Assembly: GCF_001440345.1 (NCBI RefSeq)
Contig: NZ_LJYX01000006.1
Span: 620,001 to 684,000, forward strand
Reading direction: 5' to 3'
Length of the DNA stretch: 64,000 bases
Origin: Colwellia sp. TT2012
Lineage (GTDB): Bacteria > Pseudomonadota > Gammaproteobacteria > Enterobacterales > Alteromonadaceae
How positions within the stretch are numbered: the stretch's first letter is position 1; every line of letters begins with the position of its first letter. A program made the position numbers and the translations under genes. Shown piece after piece: positions 39,705 through 48,802 of the stretch. The notes beneath the pieces were generated by a model that worked only from the letters and a program-made list of their open reading frames with translations, was not told the origin of the DNA and did not search any database.

Positions 39705-40175
39705 TCTAATTTTACCTGTTAACGTTTAATAAGTGGTCATTTCCGAATGTCCTACTTATTAGAATTGGTATGCTATGAGGTGTTAATAGATAGCCGTCGG
39801 TAGCAGTGAAAATAGGCCAGACTTATCTACTTTATTAGAATATGTTTAGTGTTTAATAAATGAATTGTGGTAGGTTAAGGCGGTGAGTGGCAGCAGTAGA
39901 TATTAAACGTATTTATGACGTGTTTCACTACTCTAATGAGCTGTGCTGTTTTATGTATTCAATATTGCCAGTGCTAAGCCATAAATTTGCAAGGATAGTG
40001 AATTTTCATCATGAACCTTTAAATAAAACCATTCTATTTTATTACCGTAATATTTAATAAAAACGGACAGTTATGTTATCTTGTCTGCCTATTTGTTTTT
40101 TCTTACACCAATCTAAAGGTAAAGTGCCCTTTTTATTTTTAGAATAAATTGATTTGTGCTCACTATGGAATGAAT
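39705..40175. other. Intergenic region between ispH and pilV (copy 1)
   Basis: About 470 bp without a gene I can support. It must hold the promoter of minor-pilin copy 1. I looked for a fimT/fimU-like gene here, where some species have one, and found none; the two fimT-like genes are instead at 53.8-55.2 kb on the other strand. Confidence 0.55.
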
Positions 40176-40751
40176 ATGAAAAAACTTTCAATATTATCTA
40201 GTTTCAGAAAGAATCAAAATGGTATGACATTCATTGAAGTACTAATAGCGGTCGTTATATTGGTTATCGGTATTTTAGGGGCTGTTGCACTACAAGCGGT
40301 GGCAATGAAAAGTAGTTTTGATTCTATGCAGCGCTCACTCGCGTCCAGTTTAGCACAAGATATTGTTGAACGAATGCGGGGTAATAACCCCAATGCAATT
40401 GCTAATTATCAACTAGGTAGCCCTTTTGGTGGTGGCGGCGCGGGTAAGAAAACTGATTGTGCTGCAGCATTACCTGTTGGCTGTACAGCAGCCCAACTTA
40501 CAGCAAATGACTTATTTGAATGGGAACAAGCCTTGATGGGGGCTGGTACTAAATATGGCACGTCACTGGTTGGCGGTCTAGTTAATGGTGTTGGTTGTAT
40601 TCGCGTAGTTGACGATAATAGAGTAACCGTGACTATTTCTTGGCAAGGCAGAATAAAGCTTGCTGAACGTGTTAGTTCTAAGATAGGTAAGGCCTGTAAA
40701 ACAATAAAAAATAAACGTCGTCACGTGGTGGTAAATGCCTTTATTATATAG
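40176..40751 (+). CDS. pilV: Type IV pilus modification/minor pilin PilV (copy 1)
   Basis: A 191-residue prepilin. The PilD cleavage site is G16, followed by MTFIEVLIAVVILVIGILG with Glu at +5 and the hydrophobic assembly helix. RSLASSLAQDIVERMRGNNP is typical of PilV. The ATG at 40176 is favoured because a GGA ribosome site is 6 bp upstream; an ATG at 40170 would add two residues. Minor pilins form the priming tip complex of the type IVa pilus with PilY1. It is the first gene of copy 1, 46 bp ahead of pilW, and closely resembles the copy at 47180. Confidence 0.9.
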   Translation: MKKLSILSSFRKNQNGMTFIEVLIAVVILVIGILGAVALQAVAMKSSFDSMQRSLASSLAQDIVERMRGNNPNAIANYQLGSPFGGGGAGKKTDCAAALPVGCTAAQLTANDLFEWEQALMGAGTKYGTSLVGGLVNGVGCIRVVDDNRVTVTISWQGRIKLAERVSSKIGKACKTIKNKRRHVVVNAFII

Positions 40752-40797
40752 TCGATAGTACAGTTAATTAAAACATCTACCTTGTGTGAATCATTAT

Positions 40798-41838
40798 ATG
40801 AAAAAAAATCTTAAAAACAGTAACCGAGCTAATCTAGTACTTCTTAAAGTTAAAACCCGCCAACAAGGTTTTACTTTAGTTGAACTGATGATTTCATTAT
40901 CGATAGGTTTAGTGGTTATTGCTGGTGTATTAAGTGTCTTTGTTGGTATGCAGCGTACAGTCAAAGAAACATCAAGCTATGGAGAATTACAAGAAAATGG
41001 CCGTTTTGCTATTAGCCTTTTGACTGACGATTTGCTTAGACAAAATTTTTGGGGTGATTATACCGGTTCGTTAAATTTTAGCAGCCTTGACGCAGTGCCC
41101 GTAATAGCTGCATTGGATAATTGTGTAGGCGGGGGCGTAAATAATGGTACTTATCCCCTAGCGGTTGGCACTTTTAGAACCTTATGGGGCGAAACCTCTA
41201 CCGCCGTTGGTGCAACCAACATGACTTGCATAACTGATGCAGCACCTGATTCTGATGTGATACAGCTTAAACGTGTCATCGCATTCCCCTCAGATCCCGC
41301 AGATCCCTTAGCAGTCCCACTGGCTAATAATTTTTCTTATTTTGTTGCTAATTCTGATCATGGCGCTTTGTATAAACTACCACTGGTGCCAGCTGCCGTT
41401 GTTCCCATTATTAATAATAGTCAAGTATGGCAATATCAACATCATATTTATTATGTAAGAGCAGGTATCCCTGTGCTGATGAAATGGCGTTTAACTACTC
41501 AAATGGTCAATGAACCCATGGTGGATGGCATTGAAAGAATATATTTTATGTACGGAGTTAGTAACGTTATAGATCCCACCGTGGCAGGTTATGGTGTTAT
41601 TAATGCTTATGTTTCAGCAGCGAATATGACAGCAGCGTTATGGAATAATACTAACAGTAGAATACTGGCGGTGAAAATATACGTACTGGCGCGAAGTATT
41701 TTACCTGATAATAACTATGAGAATGAAAATACCTATATCTTGGGTGATCAAACACCTTATATACCAGCAGATAATTTTCGTCGGTTATTATTGAGTTCAA
41801 CAGTCACGCTATTTAATTCGGGGGACACATGGTTATAA
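40798..41838 (+). CDS. pilW: Minor pilin PilW (copy 1)
   Basis: A 346-residue prepilin. A 24-residue basic leader ends QQG, then FTLVELMISLSIGLVVIAG with Glu +5. ETSSYGELQENGRFAISLLTDDLL and GGVNNGTYPLAVGTFRTLWGE are shared almost unchanged with the second copy. The ATG at 40798 gives a typical leader; an in-frame GTG at 40786 is also possible. Its 3' end overlaps pilX by 10 bp. PilW is part of the pilus priming complex at the inner membrane and fibre tip. Confidence 0.9.
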   Translation: MKKNLKNSNRANLVLLKVKTRQQGFTLVELMISLSIGLVVIAGVLSVFVGMQRTVKETSSYGELQENGRFAISLLTDDLLRQNFWGDYTGSLNFSSLDAVPVIAALDNCVGGGVNNGTYPLAVGTFRTLWGETSTAVGATNMTCITDAAPDSDVIQLKRVIAFPSDPADPLAVPLANNFSYFVANSDHGALYKLPLVPAAVVPIINNSQVWQYQHHIYYVRAGIPVLMKWRLTTQMVNEPMVDGIERIYFMYGVSNVIDPTVAGYGVINAYVSAANMTAALWNNTNSRILAVKIYVLARSILPDNNYENENTYILGDQTPYIPADNFRRLLLSSTVTLFNSGDTWL

Positions 41839-42386
41839 AAAATAAAGGTTTTTTAAGACATAATACTTTACCAATAAGAGGCTTAAGTAAAGTGATTTTG
41901 TCGCCACTACCAGTAAAACAACAGGGGGTAGTGCTTATTGTCGCACTAGTCTTTCTCGTGGCATTAACTGGTGTTGCAGCGGCATTAATGCAAAATACTA
42001 CCAGCGATATGAAAATGGCGGGTGCGAGTAATGAAAAAGTCGTTGCTATGCAAGCAGCAATAAGCGCGGTTGATGAGGTTATTGATAATCAATTGAATCA
42101 ACAAGCAGTCAATTTGTTTGCTCGGGGTTTAGACGCTTTTGCCGGTTATAATAATGGCCAACTGTTACCCGCAGCAACAGCAACTGGGGCCACGGCCAAT
42201 ACTGTTCTTATCAATAACCTTACCTTTGATGAGTACAGTTGCCCACGATCCAGCGTCGCTTCTTCTGTTGGCATAATAGAATGCAACTATTTACAACTGC
42301 AAATACAGCGCCCATACGGTAGAAATAACACCAGTATTATCGTGGTGAATGCGAATATAGTACAGCAATTATTATCAAATAATTAA
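41829..42386 (+). CDS. pilX: Minor pilin PilX (copy 1)
   Basis: A 185-residue PilX/GspK-type minor pilin. After a 33-residue leader ending KQQG comes VVLIVALVFLVALTGVAAAL. The usual Glu +5 is absent (Val instead), as in several tip-located minor pilins. ALMQNTTSDMKMAGASNEKV is strongly conserved with copy 2. It overlaps pilW by 10 bp, and 163 bp separate it from pilY1 (copy 2 has a gap of only 37 bp). Confidence 0.87.
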   Translation: MVIKNKGFLRHNTLPIRGLSKVILSPLPVKQQGVVLIVALVFLVALTGVAAALMQNTTSDMKMAGASNEKVVAMQAAISAVDEVIDNQLNQQAVNLFARGLDAFAGYNNGQLLPAATATGATANTVLINNLTFDEYSCPRSSVASSVGIIECNYLQLQIQRPYGRNNTSIIVVNANIVQQLLSNN

Positions 42387-42549
42387 GTCACTGCTTGGCT
42401 CTCTGTGTAAACTGACGGTTTAAATAATACCAGCAGTTTACCAAGCTTTAGAAGTACGCTAGTACTGAGTTGAATTATTAGGGTTGAATTATTATGGTTG
42501 AATGTATAAAAAACCTCATGGCGAACGGTATTAATGTTAAGGGTAAAAG

Positions 42550-45500
42550 ATGATAAAATATGTATTAGTTATATTGTTTTTGGTATGGTCAAATCAAGCT
42601 TTTAGTGACGATATAGACTTGTATGTCGATAATAACTCCGTCACTGTTCAACGTCCTAGTGTGCTGATTATTTTAGATAATTCACCTTCAATGGTCATGT
42701 TTGATATTAATGGTAATACTTTAACTGATCAGAGTGTCAATAATCCTCTGTCAAGAGCCCACTTAGCAAGGGAAATTATTATTGATTTAATTAATGATAA
42801 TCCAGACATAGATTTTGCTTTACAACTATTTAATGTAAATAATACAGCCGAGACTGTTAATGGTGGTCGCATTGTTTTTGGCCTGAAAAATTTAAGTGAG
42901 AGTACTCATAGAGCTGACCTAATAAGTATTCTTGATAGCGAGCCAGGTGATCCTACAAGTGCTACTTATACAACTTTTGAAGGGAACGGCACCCCCTTGT
43001 GTGAAACGCTCTATGAAACATATCGTTATCTTTCTGGTGGTAACCTTTATTATGGAAATCACGATACGAATACACCACTCAGTATCATTGCCACTGGAAG
43101 TTATACCAGCCCATTTGCCGATATTACTTGTAACAAAGAAATTACCATTATTTATATTACTGATGGGGAACCAACTATAGATACTGATGCAAACGTTAAG
43201 GTTGCAACGTTAACGGGAACTAGTACAGCAGGAAACTATTTAGGTGTTTTGGGTAGTTGGATGGCTACCAGAAACTGGGTTGGACTTACAGGTGATGATG
43301 ACCATCTGAAATTAAATACTGCAATTGTGGACACTGATGAAAGTGCTATTGTAGCTTCAGTAAAAATATATACTGTTGGTTTTGGTTCTGGAGTTACAAG
43401 TGCGACTAACTTACTAGAACTTGCGGCGCGTGATGGCATTGCAGCACTACCAGCTACCTCAGGTAAACATGCTTCTCCCGCTGGTGGCAAGTATCATGCA
43501 GCCAGCACTGCCGAAGCGTTAAAGGGCTCGTTAGGGGCAATATTAGAGCAAATCATGGCCACTAGCACTTTAACCTCTGCGTCTGTATCGAGTTTTGATC
43601 GCATCATAACATCAGATGCTGTGTATTACGGTATGTTTGAGCCAAGCAATACCGCAAGATGGCAAGGAAATATAAAAAAATATAAAATTGTCAATGGCGA
43701 GCAAAAAGACGCAAACAACAATCTCGCAATTGATGCAACGGGAGAGTTTGATAAAAATGCAAAAAGTTTTTGGTCAGCAGAGGTTGATGGTAATGATGTA
43801 AACAAAGGAGGGGTCGCTGAAATGTTAAGAACAACGGCGACTGTTGATAGAAAACTATTGACGGATATAAACGGCAAAGGCACGTTAACTGTTTTTTCCG
43901 TGGGCGATATGGAGACAAAGTACAAGACTAATATTCCCGGGACTAATAATACCTGGACTAATGATACCTTAACGCTATTTGATATTCCTCCTAGTGAAGT
44001 CGCTGATATCCCTAACCATATAAAGTGGGCAATGGGTGTAGATGTCGATGATGATGACAACGATGTAGCTACGATTGTTAGGTTTGACGTCTTCGGCGAC
44101 CCTTTACATTCTAAACCCATAGTCATTAATTACGCTGTCGGTGGTACTCGTATTGTGGTAGGTACTAACGCCGGGGTCTTACATATGTTTAAAGATGTAA
44201 GTGATACTGAAGTAATAGAAAAATGGGCTTACCTGCCAAAAGAATTATTTAAAAATATTAAACCTTTACGTCAAAATACAATTGCAATAGATAATAAAAT
44301 TTATGGGCTTGATGGTGAGATCACACTTCATATAAAGGACTTAAATAGTAATGGCAAAGTGGACCCTGGCGATACTGCATGGCTATTTTTTGGCCTTCGA
44401 CGTGGTGGTTCTAGTTATTATGCCCTTGATATTAGTCTTGCTGATACGCCTAAGTTAATGTGGCATATAAAAAAGACCGATCCCTTTGCCGAATTAGGGT
44501 TAACCTTTTCGCAACCTAAAGTTGTTAAATCAGCGTTAAATGCAGAGACAGATAAACTAGTGGTTATTTTTGGTGGTGGTTATGACATCAAAAAAGATGG
44601 ACCCGGGGCAAACCTAGACGAGGATGAGTTCGGGGCGGCTATATATATGGTTAATGCCGCAACAGGCTCGTACATATTTAAAATGCCAACGGGTGCCAAA
44701 AATGGTATTGCCTCAAGTATTGCTAGTTTAGATAGCGACAACGATGGTTTTGTTGACCGATTATATGTTGGGGATACTGGCGGTAATGTCTGGCGAGTTG
44801 ATATGCCTGATGAAGTTTTGCTTCATAGCTCAATCATACAACTGGCTAGTTTAGCAGGAACAACAGATGCTAACGACCTACGTTTTTTTAATCAACCCGA
44901 TATTGTTAGAACGTATATTCTTGAAACCTATAAGGTAGGAACAGGGCGGCATGCTACAATTGTTAAACAACAAGTCCCTTACGATGCCATATTATTAGGC
45001 AGCGGTGATAAAGCAACACCGACTGAGCTTGATACGAACGATGTGTTTTTTATGATTAAAGACAAGTACATAAAAACTCAACAATTTGGTGATTCACCCG
45101 CTACACCGCTACCTACGATTATTACCCTAAGTGCACTTTATGATTATACCACTGATCCTTTTAAGGGTTACCCAACCTTAACTTCGGATCAAGAAGATGA
45201 ACTAATAGAAGCTAGTAAAAAATCTGGTTGGTTTTTTAAGTTAACACAACCAGGTGAAAAAAACTCTGCTAAATCTATTGTCATTAATAATGTGGTCTAT
45301 TTTACCAGTTACACCCCTTCCGCAGCCGTTTCTTGCTCGGTCGAGCCAGGTAACGGCTGGTTGTATGCTGTTAATTTAGCGCTAGGATTTAAAAAATATG
45401 ATTGGGGAACACACACCGATAACAGGGCAGGGGATGACAGAATTAAACACATAGGTAACCAGTTTTTGGGGGCGGCAACATTAATATCTACCGAAGTCGA

Positions 45501-45618
45501 AGACCTTGTTACAGGTGACAAGCACACACAAGGCAACCTTATTATTGGGAAAGAAGTGCTGGAAGTTGGTTTTACTTTACAGACCATGAGAACCTCTTTA
45601 ACGATTCCTGAAAATTAA
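42550..45618 (+). CDS. pilY1: Type IV pilus tip adhesin PilY1 (copy 1)
   Basis: A 1022-residue secreted protein with a signal peptide ending NQAFS near residue 19. An N-terminal von Willebrand A-like domain has a MIDAS DXSXS (D43-x-S45-x-S47). The C-terminal PilY1 beta-propeller begins near 515 ([23 protein letters not shown]). It holds two Ca-binding-like loops, DLNSNGKVDPGD and [18 protein letters not shown]. PilY1 sits at the pilus tip, controls extension and acts as adhesin and mechanosensor in Pseudomonas. This copy is about 170 residues shorter than copy 2, mostly in the N-terminal half. Confidence 0.93.
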   Translation: MIKYVLVILFLVWSNQAFSDDIDLYVDNNSVTVQRPSVLIILDNSPSMVMFDINGNTLTDQSVNNPLSRAHLAREIIIDLINDNPDIDFALQLFNVNNTAETVNGGRIVFGLKNLSESTHRADLISILDSEPGDPTSATYTTFEGNGTPLCETLYETYRYLSGGNLYYGNHDTNTPLSIIATGSYTSPFADITCNKEITIIYITDGEPTIDTDANVKVATLTGTSTAGNYLGVLGSWMATRNWVGLTGDDDHLKLNTAIVDTDESAIVASVKIYTVGFGSGVTSATNLLELAARDGIAALPATSGKHASPAGGKYHAASTAEALKGSLGAILEQIMATSTLTSASVSSFDRIITSDAVYYGMFEPSNTARWQGNIKKYKIVNGEQKDANNNLAIDATGEFDKNAKSFWSAEVDGNDVNKGGVAEMLRTTATVDRKLLTDINGKGTLTVFSVGDMETKYKTNIPGTNNTWTNDTLTLFDIPPSEVADIPNHIKWAMGVDVDDDDNDVATIVRFDVFGDPLHSKPIVINYAVGGTRIVVGTNAGVLHMFKDVSDTEVIEKWAYLPKELFKNIKPLRQNTIAIDNKIYGLDGEITLHIKDLNSNGKVDPGDTAWLFFGLRRGGSSYYALDISLADTPKLMWHIKKTDPFAELGLTFSQPKVVKSALNAETDKLVVIFGGGYDIKKDGPGANLDEDEFGAAIYMVNAATGSYIFKMPTGAKNGIASSIASLDSDNDGFVDRLYVGDTGGNVWRVDMPDEVLLHSSIIQLASLAGTTDANDLRFFNQPDIVRTYILETYKVGTGRHATIVKQQVPYDAILLGSGDKATPTELDTNDVFFMIKDKYIKTQQFGDSPATPLPTIITLSALYDYTTDPFKGYPTLTSDQEDELIEASKKSGWFFKLTQPGEKNSAKSIVINNVVYFTSYTPSAAVSCSVEPGNGWLYAVNLALGFKKYDWGTHTDNRAGDDRIKHIGNQFLGAATLISTEVEDLVTGDKHTQGNLIIGKEVLEVGFTLQTMRTSLTIPEN

Positions 45619-45644
45619 CAGACGTAATAGTGACAAAGATTAAA

Positions 45645-45680
45645 TCAAACTGCTTGTATCAGTACAAAAAAGCAGTTTGA
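45645..45680 (+). terminator. Hairpin after pilY1 (copy 1)
   Basis: TCAAACTGCTT and AAGCAGTTTGA form an 11-bp perfect stem with a 14-base loop that can itself pair (GTA/TAC). It starts 26 bp after the pilY1 stop and lacks a T run, so it is a weak terminator or an mRNA-stability element. It would separate pilE from the upstream genes. Confidence 0.6.
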
Positions 45681-45747
45681 CTTTACCTCGATATTACTCA
45701 TGATAACAGTTGCAATTGTTGCTGATTTAGCCGTAATTGGCAATTAA
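45679..45747 (+). pseudogene. Decayed pilin N-terminal fragment
   Basis: The frame reads DFTSILLMITVAIVADLAVI then a stop, which aligns without gaps to [20 protein letters not shown] of the downstream PilE. An 18-base stretch (ATGATAACAGTTGCAATT) is identical to pilE. No leader or downstream pilin body is readable. It looks like the remains of a second pilin gene between pilY1 and pilE. Confidence 0.6.
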
Positions 45748-45935
45748 TCAGCTGGTTGATAAATGCCCAGATGGTTGTTGACACTAAATCTAAGGTAACT
45801 TCATATTACAAATATTATAAACGTAAAAGCTAAATGGATTTATACTCATAAGTTGTTAACCTGAGGTAAAGTGAACGATTAAAGTTTGTCATTATAAACG
45901 TCAAAAAATTATTTATATGTTGCAGAGGATAACTA

Positions 45936-46349
45936 ATGAGAAAAGTTAATGTAAAAGGTTTTACTTTAATAGAATTGATGATAACAGTTGCAATTATCGG
46001 CATATTGGCCGCAATAGCGTACCCCTCTTATACTGAATACGTTACCCGGGCAAATCGTACTGAAGCCTTACGAGAACTATTACGTATTGCTAATTTAGAG
46101 GAGCAGTATTTTATTGATTATCGAGTCTATACTAATGATATAAGTAAGTTAGGCGTAGGAAGTGGTATTAAATTCACCACTGAATCAGGTAAATACAAGC
46201 TTATGCTAAGGAATTTTAATGTTAACACTAGGACATTTAATCTAAAAGCGAAAGCACTAGGGATTCAGGCTACCAATGATCCGGACTGCAAGAACATTTT
46301 CATTACTGATACCGGTAAGAAAACCCCCTCCGATTGTTGGGAACAATAA
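45936..46349 (+). CDS. pilE: Minor pilin PilE (copy 1, intact)
   Basis: A 137-residue pilin. A short leader MRKVNVKG is followed by [20 protein letters not shown] with Glu +5, a long helix, and a C-terminal Cys pair (CKNIF and SDCWEQ) that would form the D-region disulfide loop. An AGAGG ribosome site precedes the ATG. It is the end of copy 1 and, unlike copy 2, fully open. The C-terminal CWEQ and the following bases (CAATAATATGA) are shared with copy 2, marking the duplication boundary. Confidence 0.92.
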   Translation: MRKVNVKGFTLIELMITVAIIGILAAIAYPSYTEYVTRANRTEALRELLRIANLEEQYFIDYRVYTNDISKLGVGSGIKFTTESGKYKLMLRNFNVNTRTFNLKAKALGIQATNDPDCKNIFITDTGKKTPSDCWEQ

Positions 46350-46350
46350 T

Positions 46351-46398
46351 ATGAAAAAAATTATAAAGGAATTTACTCTGACAGTATATTGTAGGTAG
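46351..46398 (+). pseudogene. Possible decayed TapY2-like gene after pilE copy 1
   Basis: Directly after the pilE stop an ATG lies at the same position as the start of the TapY2-like gene in copy 2, within a shared TTGGGA(A/G)CAATAATATGA context. This frame stops after 15 codons. Its ACAGTATATTGTAGGTAGATATT resembles, with a large internal deletion, the ACAGTAAAGTGTTATG region of the intact gene. The match is short, so this is tentative. Confidence 0.4.
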
Positions 46399-46961
46399 AT
46401 ATTACTTCAGCCTACGCAGAGCCGTTAGTAAAGAGTCGGCTCATGTAGGTCAAGATATTAACAATCAGAGTTTCGACGATAAGCCATGGGAGGTAGGACA
46501 AGGTTATTCTTACAAATATTTCTCTAACTGGATCGTATTTTATATCTTGTCACATAGCGTTCAGTTGACCAGCTTACTTCAACGTAATTCACACAATTCT
46601 ACTCAATACGGCCACCTTAGTTAATGATTTTCGTGGTTGTGTTGCTAGCCCTCTTTGTCAGTATTATTTTCGACAATGAACAATACCTAAGTAATTGTTA
46701 CTGCTCATATTAGTTAAATCTAATGCATTTTAATAGGTTTAATTACTCCCCTTTTCATTTTTCAGCTTTGCTTAAACAGATAAAGTTACCCATACTCTAT
46801 TGTATCTGAGTCAACTTATTTACACTTTTTTGATTTGTATATTTACTATAAATATAATTTATTGAAAAAATAAAATTTAATAATAATTGATTTTTGTATT
46901 AATCACCAATGATTGACCACCGTAAATCTTATTGCTCTAGCTGATAATAGAAGGAGGGATG
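46399..46961. other. Intergenic region between pilin copies 1 and 2
   Basis: About 560 bp between the two pilus modules. One frame (about 46390-46624, GQDINNQSFDDKPWEVGQGY onward) stays open for some 75 codons but lacks a start and is not recognised. An AT-rich stretch (46840-46910) probably holds the copy 2 promoter, and a very strong ribosome site (AAGGAGGG) sits at 46951. Confidence 0.5.
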
Positions 46962-47186
46962 ATGAAGTCTTTATTACAGTTAATCGGGTTGTTTTCTCTA
47001 TATAACGCAATATATTTCACCCACCCTAGTAGATTTATACTTGGTACTGTTCCAACACACGCTCACTCTAGCAATATTTTTCTCAGGTGTTTTAATAAAA
47101 ACTTTCAACGCTTAAATCGTATTATCTGTGTGCGGAATATCTACAAAAATAATTTTATTACTTTTGGGGAACTTATCGAATGTTAA
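46962..47186 (+). CDS. Small ORF with strong ribosome site, coupled to pilV copy 2
   Basis: A 74-residue reading frame beginning at the second of two adjacent ATGs, 4 bp after GGAGG within AAGGAGGG. It starts with a hydrophobic stretch (LLQLIGLFSLYNAIYF), and the rest is basic with four Cys. No family is recognised. Its stop overlaps the pilV start (ATGTTAA), which allows translational coupling. The ribosome site is the best in the region, but the peptide itself looks unremarkable. It may be a leader ORF or the eroded end of a lost gene. There is no counterpart ahead of pilV copy 1. Confidence 0.4.
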   Translation: MKSLLQLIGLFSLYNAIYFTHPSRFILGTVPTHAHSSNIFLRCFNKNFQRLNRIICVRNIYKNNFITFGELIEC

Positions 47187-47749
47187 AAATTGGCAGTCGT
47201 ATTTCATTTGTTAAACATACCCATCTTCAACGTGGCATGACTTTTATCGAAGTGCTAATTGCCTTGGTTATTATGGTTACGGGTATCTTAGGTTCAGTTG
47301 CGATGCAAGTAATAGCCAAACAGGGCAGCTTTGATGCTATGCAACGCTCACTAGCTTCAAGTTTAGCGCAAGATATTATTGCCAGAATGCGTGCGCAAAA
47401 ACCATCGACAGACCCAAATTTAACACTAATTGAATATGTGAAAAACGATTATGGTAAGGAGGACGGAGTCTATAAAGATGATGCTAGCGATGTAGATATG
47501 ATTGATAATGACCGGTATGAATGGGAATTAGCACTCATGGGAGGAGATGTTACTACAGATAATGGAACTGTAAGTGTAGGTGGTTTAGTTGGTGGTAGAG
47601 GTTGTATTGCACAAAACGGTAATGCATATACTGTTGTTGTTAGCTGGCAAGGTAGAACTAATACAGTTGATGCTGGAACTGGTGTTAATGCTTGTGGGGT
47701 AAGCGGAAGCAAGCGACGCCAAGTTGTTGTCCAAGCCTTTATTTTTTAG
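47180..47749 (+). CDS. pilV: Minor pilin PilV (copy 2)
   Basis: A 189-residue prepilin with leader ending LQRG (residue 19) followed by MTFIEVLIALVIMVTGILGS. The N-terminal 60 residues of the mature protein are nearly those of copy 1 (RSLASSLAQDIIARMR), while the rest has diverged. The C-terminus KRRQVVVQAFIF parallels KRRHVVVNAFII of copy 1. It overlaps the small ORF upstream by 7 bp, and its stop is immediately followed by the pilW start (TAGATG). Confidence 0.9.
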   Translation: MLKIGSRISFVKHTHLQRGMTFIEVLIALVIMVTGILGSVAMQVIAKQGSFDAMQRSLASSLAQDIIARMRAQKPSTDPNLTLIEYVKNDYGKEDGVYKDDASDVDMIDNDRYEWELALMGGDVTTDNGTVSVGGLVGGRGCIAQNGNAYTVVVSWQGRTNTVDAGTGVNACGVSGSKRRQVVVQAFIF

Positions 47750-48802
47750 ATGAGCGTATTCATGAATAATTATAGTCACATAAATAAGCCAATAAAACGA
47801 TCAGTCACTAAGCATAGAAGAATAAGTAAGTCTTCAAAGGGCTTTACTATGATCGAGCTAATAATTTCAATGGCTATCGGCCTAATATTATTTGCTGGTG
47901 TGATGAGTATCTTTGTCGGTATGAGAACAACAACAGCTGAGACTTCAAGCTACGGTGAATTACAAGAAAATGGCCGTTTTGCTATTAGTGTGCTTACTGA
48001 TGACCTATTGAATCAAAATTTTTGGGGGGATTATTCAGGGACCTTTAGCACCGCTAATTTAACTCTTGTTCCTGCAGCGCCAGGCAATGATTGTGTCGGG
48101 GGAGGTGTTAATAATGCAACATTCCCTTTAGGTGTCGGACATTTTCGTACGCTTTGGGGGCAAACACTTACTGCTGCTCAGCCTAACCCACTTGGCTGCT
48201 TTCCTGCAGGAAGTCAAACCAGTGTAGGCTCTGATGTTATCCAAATAAAACGAGTTATTGCTAACCCTGTAGGTGCCGCCCCTTTACTTATAGCAACTGC
48301 GGGTAATTATTTTTTAACAACGAATACGGTTACAGGGGGAATATTCCCTTTTGGTGGCGCAGCTCCTGTGCTTAATAATGCCCGGACCTGGCAATATCAG
48401 CACCATGTTTATTATGTCAGAAATGAAACAGTTGGTAATAATGTCGTACCAGTTTTAATGCAAGGACGAATTGCCAATTTAAGAATGGGTTTTGCTCCTA
48501 TAATTGACGGTATTGAAATGATTCGTTTTATGTATGGAATAGGTCCTGAAGCTACCGGTGTTGTTGATAGGTATATCTCTGCAAATACTATGAATGCAGG
48601 TTTATGGGATAATGCCGCAGGCACTCGAATTTTAGCCGTTAAAATTTATGTTTTAGCGCGAAGTATATTACCGGATAACAAATATCAAAATACCAATACC
48701 TATCAACTTGGTGGTTTGGCGTTTACTGTAAATGATAATTTTCGACGTTTACTCTTTAGCTCAACAGTAACCTTATATAATGCGAGTGTGGACTCATGGT
48801 AA
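47750..48802 (+). CDS. pilW: Minor pilin PilW (copy 2)
   Basis: A 350-residue prepilin. The leader ends SSKG (about residue 31), then FTMIELIISMAIGLILFAG. ETSSYGELQENGRFAISVLT, NQNFWGDYSG, CVGGGVNNATFPLGVGHFRT and the C-terminal NFRRLLFSSTVTLYN are shared with copy 1, showing a full-length paralogue. A further ATG at 47762 could serve as start. It overlaps pilX copy 2 by 7 bp. Confidence 0.9.
   Translation: MSVFMNNYSHINKPIKRSVTKHRRISKSSKGFTMIELIISMAIGLILFAGVMSIFVGMRTTTAETSSYGELQENGRFAISVLTDDLLNQNFWGDYSGTFSTANLTLVPAAPGNDCVGGGVNNATFPLGVGHFRTLWGQTLTAAQPNPLGCFPAGSQTSVGSDVIQIKRVIANPVGAAPLLIATAGNYFLTTNTVTGGIFPFGGAAPVLNNARTWQYQHHVYYVRNETVGNNVVPVLMQGRIANLRMGFAPIIDGIEMIRFMYGIGPEATGVVDRYISANTMNAGLWDNAAGTRILAVKIYVLARSILPDNKYQNTNTYQLGGLAFTVNDNFRRLLFSSTVTLYNASVDSW

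Noticed and set aside
39705..40175. Search for fimT/fimU in the ispH-pilV gap
   Set aside because: No frame with a class III leader is present here; the fimT-like genes are at 53849-55178.
43626..44126. 166-codon open frame antisense to pilY1 copy 1
   Set aside because: It lies wholly inside a strong coding gene on the other strand, with no ribosome site or recognisable motifs, so it is a shadow frame.
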